Shown: one piece after another, positions 60,096 to 64,000 of the stretch
Layout: each line of letters opens with the position of its first letter
Numbering within the stretch: position 1 is the first letter of the stretch
Origin: Liolophura sinensis
Taxonomy: Eukaryota; Mollusca; Polyplacophora; Chitonida; Chitonidae
Direction: 5' to 3'
Length of the DNA: 64,000 bases
Assembly: GCF_032854445.1 (NCBI RefSeq)
Contig: NC_088307.1
Location: 15,078,017 to 15,142,016 of the forward strand
Position numbers and translations under genes: made by a program
The notes under the pieces: model-generated
Database searches by the model: none
Told to the model about the DNA's origin: nothing
What the model saw: only the letters and a program-made list of their open reading frames with translations

Positions 60096-63000
60096 CTGAT
60101 AAGAGAAAAACAAAAAGACATGAGAACATGTAATACAAAAACTATACAATTGTCAACATGCTGAGGAGTAAGAAATTTCTTATCAAACTGTACCACTAGA
60201 TTGAATGAATTTCTCCATAATTTGATCCAGTATGGACATGGACAAACTCTGTTCTATTCACTGATTGATTATTGTTAAATGCCATACTCAATTTTTACAC
60301 ATACACATGTATGATGGTGTTCTGTTCAGTGAAGGAAGGAAACAGGAAGAGGTCTTCACTAAACCTATATGTAGGTACGCAAACTGCCCCAGATTTATCC
60401 CCACAGCTCTATGAACAGTGAGAGAAGGGGCATATACAAATATTCAGGCCAAGGTGGGAAGTTAGCTCTCACCAAATCTGTCTTTTGGTTAAAAGCTGAA
60501 CTCACCCCTCACTCACTGAGCTATACTCACTCCCCGTCCTGATACCTGAAACTCCTTGTCCAATCAGCACCCTCCTAAAGATCTAACTCCAGAACATACC
60601 TGCTGTACACAACCCACCCTGTGACCGGGATACACAATGAAGAGAACACCTGCTTGGGACGAGGTACAAAAGCACTTTAGTGTAAACTTACGGTAGACCT
60701 GGGTAAGGTTAGCCAAAGCCCACACTGCCCAGTGCTGAGCCTCGGGGGTCTCAAAAGAACAGGCCAGTCTCAGGATAGGCTCGAAAGATCTGAGGAAAAG
60801 AAACAGCATTCGCAGAAATAGACATTCACCATAAACATAAATGTACTCAAATTCAACCTATTACATTCTTCAAGCTTTTATGTACAGAAGGAACCTTTTT
60901 TTCACACTTTCTATTACTGTAACTGTCTCACCAGGGTGAGTAGGCCACTGAAAACGGTCAAATAACTGCCACAGCTGCACACAAGACGCACTCACCCCAG
61001 GCCACAACATGAAAAACCACCAACTTCATACTTTCTGATAACATCATTTTATAAACTTTAACCCAAAATTACAAAAGAAGAAAGATGTGTTATTGAGTGC
61101 TTCAGTGCAGACCTACCTGTAGTTGATATTCCTGCTGGAGTGAAGACACCACCTCTCAATAGCTTGGGTGAGGCGTGCCAACACGAGGGGACGTGGAGGT
61201 AACTCATCCCTCCAAGCCTCGGCCCCATCTGAGGCAATGTGAGCCAGTACCCCTGCTGCATTGTAGCTCACTTCTATACCATCACTCTCAGAATCCAATA
61301 AATCACTGAAACATAGCAGTGTACTTCAGCATCACATGTAACTCCTGACCAGACCTCATCTCTTGTAAATTACTTAATTTTCTTGCAAAATATTTTCTTA
61401 GAACATAGATTGGTCTTGCTGAAAAACAATGAGTAACATATTTCTGAACATTCTTGAGCTAGACATCCAAGAGAATTCATTCTTTTAACACATGTATAAG
61501 TAGAATAAGTGTTTAATTTATCTGAATTTACAGTTAGAATTGAAATGGATCCTCCAAAGGTTTTCAAATAACACTGGCTTTGGGGTATGTGGTTAGAATC
61601 AGTTAAATCCACATTTCACGGCATTTATGCATCAGGGCCCAGATGTTCAACAGTGCATTAGGACTTAAGCCTAGTACTAACTTCAGACCAGACTAAAGTG
61701 CCATTTACTTTAGGATCGAGACTTAAGCCTGATTTAACTTTTGAAGAACTGGTCCCAGGGCACACATAGTTGTAAAATCAGTTGATAACTTACCTGAACA
61801 AACTGATGAAATCAGGTGAATTATCAGCTGATTACACTGACAACACATTGACGTAATCAGTTGATGTCTCACTTGAAAACTGACTTAATCAGTTGATGAC
61901 TCACTTCAACACTGACGTAATCAGTTGATGACTCACCTCAACACTGATGTAATCAGTTGATGACTCACCTCAACACTGACGTAATCAGGTGATGACTCAC
62001 CTCAACACTGACGTCATCAGGTGATGAACCTCCTGAACACTGACGAAATCAGTTGATGACTCACCTCAACACTGACGTAATCAGTTGATGACTCTCCTGA
62101 ACACTGACGTAATCAGCTTGTCAGTCACCTGAACACATTGACGTAATCAACTGATGACTTACCTTGATGTAATCAGTTGATATATGTATGCTATGTACCC
62201 TAACAATTGTTCAGTCATATGACAAAAAGGAGTAAATAGGTGTGCGTACATATATTGTGACGAGTCCATGCCTCCAAAGAGCTACCGCCACTGAAGTATT
62301 ATGCCGAAAACACAAGACATTCCACCCCACCCAGTCATATTATACTGACACCAGGCCATTCATGTTACCTTGCTCTAACCTCTCAGTGCTGAGCGCCAAG
62401 CAAGGCAGCTAGCAACAAGTATGACCCGATCCGGGTTTGATCTCGCAGTCTCCTGACTTGTAGGCAGATACTCTAACTATTAGGCCACCAAAATGGTCAT
62501 AATCAGCTGATAACTCACCTGAACACACTGATGTAATCAGCCGATTACTCACCAGAACATATGGATGTAATGAGTTGATAACTGACTTGAACACACTGAT
62601 GCAATCAGCTAATGACTCACCCAAACACACTGATGTAATCAGCTGATTTCTCAACAGAACACATGGATGTAATCAGCTAATGACTCACCTGAACACACTG
62701 ATGTAATCAGCTGATTATTCCCCTGAACACATGGATGTAATCAGCTGATTACTCACCCGAACACATTGATATAATCAGCTGATGACTCACCTGAACACAT
62801 GGATGTAATCAGCTGACTCACCTGAACACACTGATGTAATCAGCTGATTATTCACATGAACACATGGATGTAATCAGCTGATTACTCACCTGGAAACATG
62901 GATGTAATGAGTTGATGACTCACCTGAACACTCACCTGAACACATGGATGTAATCAGCTGATGACTCACCTGAACACATGGATGTAATCAGCTAATGACT

Positions 63001-63197
63001 CACCTGAACACATGGATGTAATCAGCTGATGACTCACCTGAACACTCACCTAAACACATGGATGTAATCAGCTGATGACTCACCTGAACGCTCACCTGAA
63101 CACATGGATGTAATCGGCTGATGACTCACCTGAACACATTGATATAATCAGCCACCATTAGGCGAGGTCTCAGATACCGCACTTCTGCAACATTGCC
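59824..63197 (-). CDS. ZER1: Protein zer-1 homolog, C-terminal part (four exons; 5' part outside window)
   Basis: ZER1 is a substrate receptor of CUL2-RING ubiquitin ligases. Its C-terminal armadillo-like repeats read N-terminal glycine degrons. Exons seen: 63197-63130, 61305-61117, 60789-60692, 60095-59824, all GT-AG and in phase. Signatures: AEVRYLRPRLMVADYINVF, then SDGIEVSYNAAGVLAHIASD, RNINYRSFEPILRL, AQHWAVWALANLTQVYP and EKYCQLLEQENGL. YRSFEPILRL separates it from the sister family ZYG11B, which has a different residue pattern at that point (recalled, not aligned). The last 40 or so residues are a low-complexity acidic tail rich in Ser, Glu and Asp. The missing N-terminal leucine-rich part must lie to the right. 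The first intron shown is filled by an exon-derived minisatellite. Confidence 0.9.
60692..60789 (-). CDS. ZER1: ZER1 exon
   Basis: SFEPILRLACSFETPEAQHW then AVWALANLTQVY. Acceptor TTTCCTCAG, donor TACC-GTAAGT. Confidence 0.94.
61117..61305 (-). CDS. ZER1: ZER1 exon
   Basis: LLDSESDGIEVSYNAAGVLA, HIASDGAEAW, then SSRNINY. Acceptor ATGTTTCAG, donor TACAG-GTAGGT. An armadillo-like helical repeat. Confidence 0.94.
61635..61762. mobile_element. Small MITE-like inverted-repeat element, ZER1 intron
   Basis: GGGCCCAGATGTTCAACAGT at the left and an inverted, imperfect TTGAAGAACTGGTCCCAGGG at the right. Inside, GACTTAAGCCT occurs twice (61660s and 61730). Confidence 0.55.
61775..62185. repeat. 34-bp minisatellite, far block, ZER1 intron
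   Basis: About 12 diverged units with TGATGACTCACCTCAACACT and GACGTAATCAGT. Same family as 62497-63129, further from the exon and more altered. Confidence 0.92.
62345..62496 (-). mobile_element. tRNA-derived SINE fragment (SINE-B-like)
   Basis: TGCTGAGCGCCAAGCAAGGC, ATCCGGGTTTGATCTCGCAG, ATACTCTAACTATTAGGCCA: the head portion of a tRNA-like SINE. It separates the two 34-bp blocks. Confidence 0.6.
62497..63129. repeat. 34-bp minisatellite, near block, made of copied exon end + splice donor
   Basis: Unit on the plus strand: ACTCACCTGAACACATGGAT, GTAATCAGCTGATG. About 18 units, directly abutting the ZER1 exon end at 63130. The real junction reads TGAACACATTGATATAATCA at the same register. Confidence 0.95.
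63130..63197 (-). CDS. ZER1: ZER1 exon (first in window)
   Basis: 22 codons plus two bases: GNVAEVRYLRPRLMVADYIN then VF. Acceptor TTTTTTCCAG, donor GTTCAG-GTGAGT. The last 23 bases plus the first 11 intron bases are the template of the 34-bp array that follows. Confidence 0.93.
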
Positions 63198-63795
63198 CTG
63201 GAAAAAACAGATGTTTATGATTCTTCCTCAAATAATGAAAAACAGAATTTCCAAGATATATACTAACATCTGAATCCAATGATTTTTTCAACCAACAAAT
63301 CATAAACATGTGGATTGGCATTTTTCATGCTGTTTAGAAATTCTTACAAGTTGTCCACTGTGCCACTTGCTACACTTCACATGTACATGTACTTTGCTTG
63401 TGACATCATTCTCCCACTCTCCACTCCAAACATGTATGTGTGTCAGTGCATGTCTACACATACATGTATGCCTGATTGTTACTCCAACTGTGATGAATAT
63501 TATGGAGGCAACTATGAAGTGTAGAGAACAATCTGCACAGTTTTATGAAGCTTGCATCTTCTGCGACACAAACAAATAATGTTTGTTGTCATTTACATGA
63601 TAATCGTAAGCATAAATTTCAAGCATGAAGGCATTTATAGTTTAACACTGAAACAAATACCACTTCTGCCCTGCGTTTATATAAGTTAATATAAGTGTTA
63701 TACCTACATTATATGGCTGATTATTTCACTGTACACACATGTAGTTCACTGGACAGTGTATGAATCATTTAAACAAATGCTACATCTTAATAATA

Positions 63796-64000
63796 TTTAT
63801 TTATCTATTTGATTGGTGTTTTACGCCATACTCAAGAATATTTCACTTATACAACCGCGGCCAGCATTATGGTGGGAGGAAATGTGGCAGAGCCCGGGGG
63901 AAACCCACGACCATCCACAGATGCTGGCAGACCTTCCCACATACGGCCGGGGAGGAAGACAGCATGAGCTGGACTTGAACTCACAGCGACCGAATTAGTG
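63796..64000 (-). mobile_element. SINE-A, running off the window edge
   Basis: TTTATCTATTTGATTGGTGT, TTTACGCCATACTCAAGAAT, GGTGGGAGGAAATGTGGCAG, GACTTGAACTCACAGCGACC; the head is beyond the edge. It lies upstream of the first visible ZER1 exon, presumably in an intron. Confidence 0.88.

Overview
The window is animal nuclear DNA with split genes, canonical GT-AG introns, no operons, many tRNA-derived SINEs and an unusual load of minisatellites. Encoded protein style, dispersed-repeat style and the abundant ACATGTA-type words suggest a lophotrochozoan, most likely a mollusc (bivalve-like). That placement is an inference from recall, not from a search. Tandem arrays alone fill roughly a quarter of the 64 kb.

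Layout. Positions 1-30,000 hold no gene I can recognise. They contain a 59-bp-unit array (about 180-1140), a 3-kb array of 39-bp units (8850-11890), 18-bp (13.5-14.2 kb) and 68-bp (23.9-25.4 kb) repeats, a degenerate array (26.6-27.2 kb), a 44-bp-unit array (28.1-29.5 kb) and scattered SINEs. Positions 30,095-47,839 (minus strand) hold a complete GTF2B gene (general transcription factor TFIIB). I could join ten coding exons in phase into a 318-residue protein. Its introns carry most of the right-hand repeats. Head-to-head with it, 48,195-53,429 (plus strand) holds ENDOG (mitochondrial endonuclease G) in three coding exons, with a one-base frame break close to the N-terminus. Positions 59,824-63,197 (minus strand) hold the last four coding exons of ZER1 (protein zer-1 homolog, a CUL2 ubiquitin-ligase substrate receptor). 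The rest of ZER1 lies beyond the right edge. ENDOG and ZER1 converge on a 6.4-kb intergenic stretch of repeats. The three genes are housekeeping genes with no evident shared pathway. GTF2B and ENDOG may share a bidirectional promoter.

Most striking observation: the 34-bp minisatellite filling the ZER1 intron after the 63,130-63,197 exon is a tandem copy of that exon's own 3' end plus its 5' splice site (23 exon bases + 11 intron bases = 34). The intron therefore carries a long row of decoy splice donors, best preserved next to the exon. Weaker versions of the same idea appear in ENDOG intron 2 and GTF2B intron 9. Four unrelated arrays share an exact 44-bp period. GTF2B intron 5 holds a long inverted repeat of about 0.86 kb, and several SINE copies still show target-site duplications.
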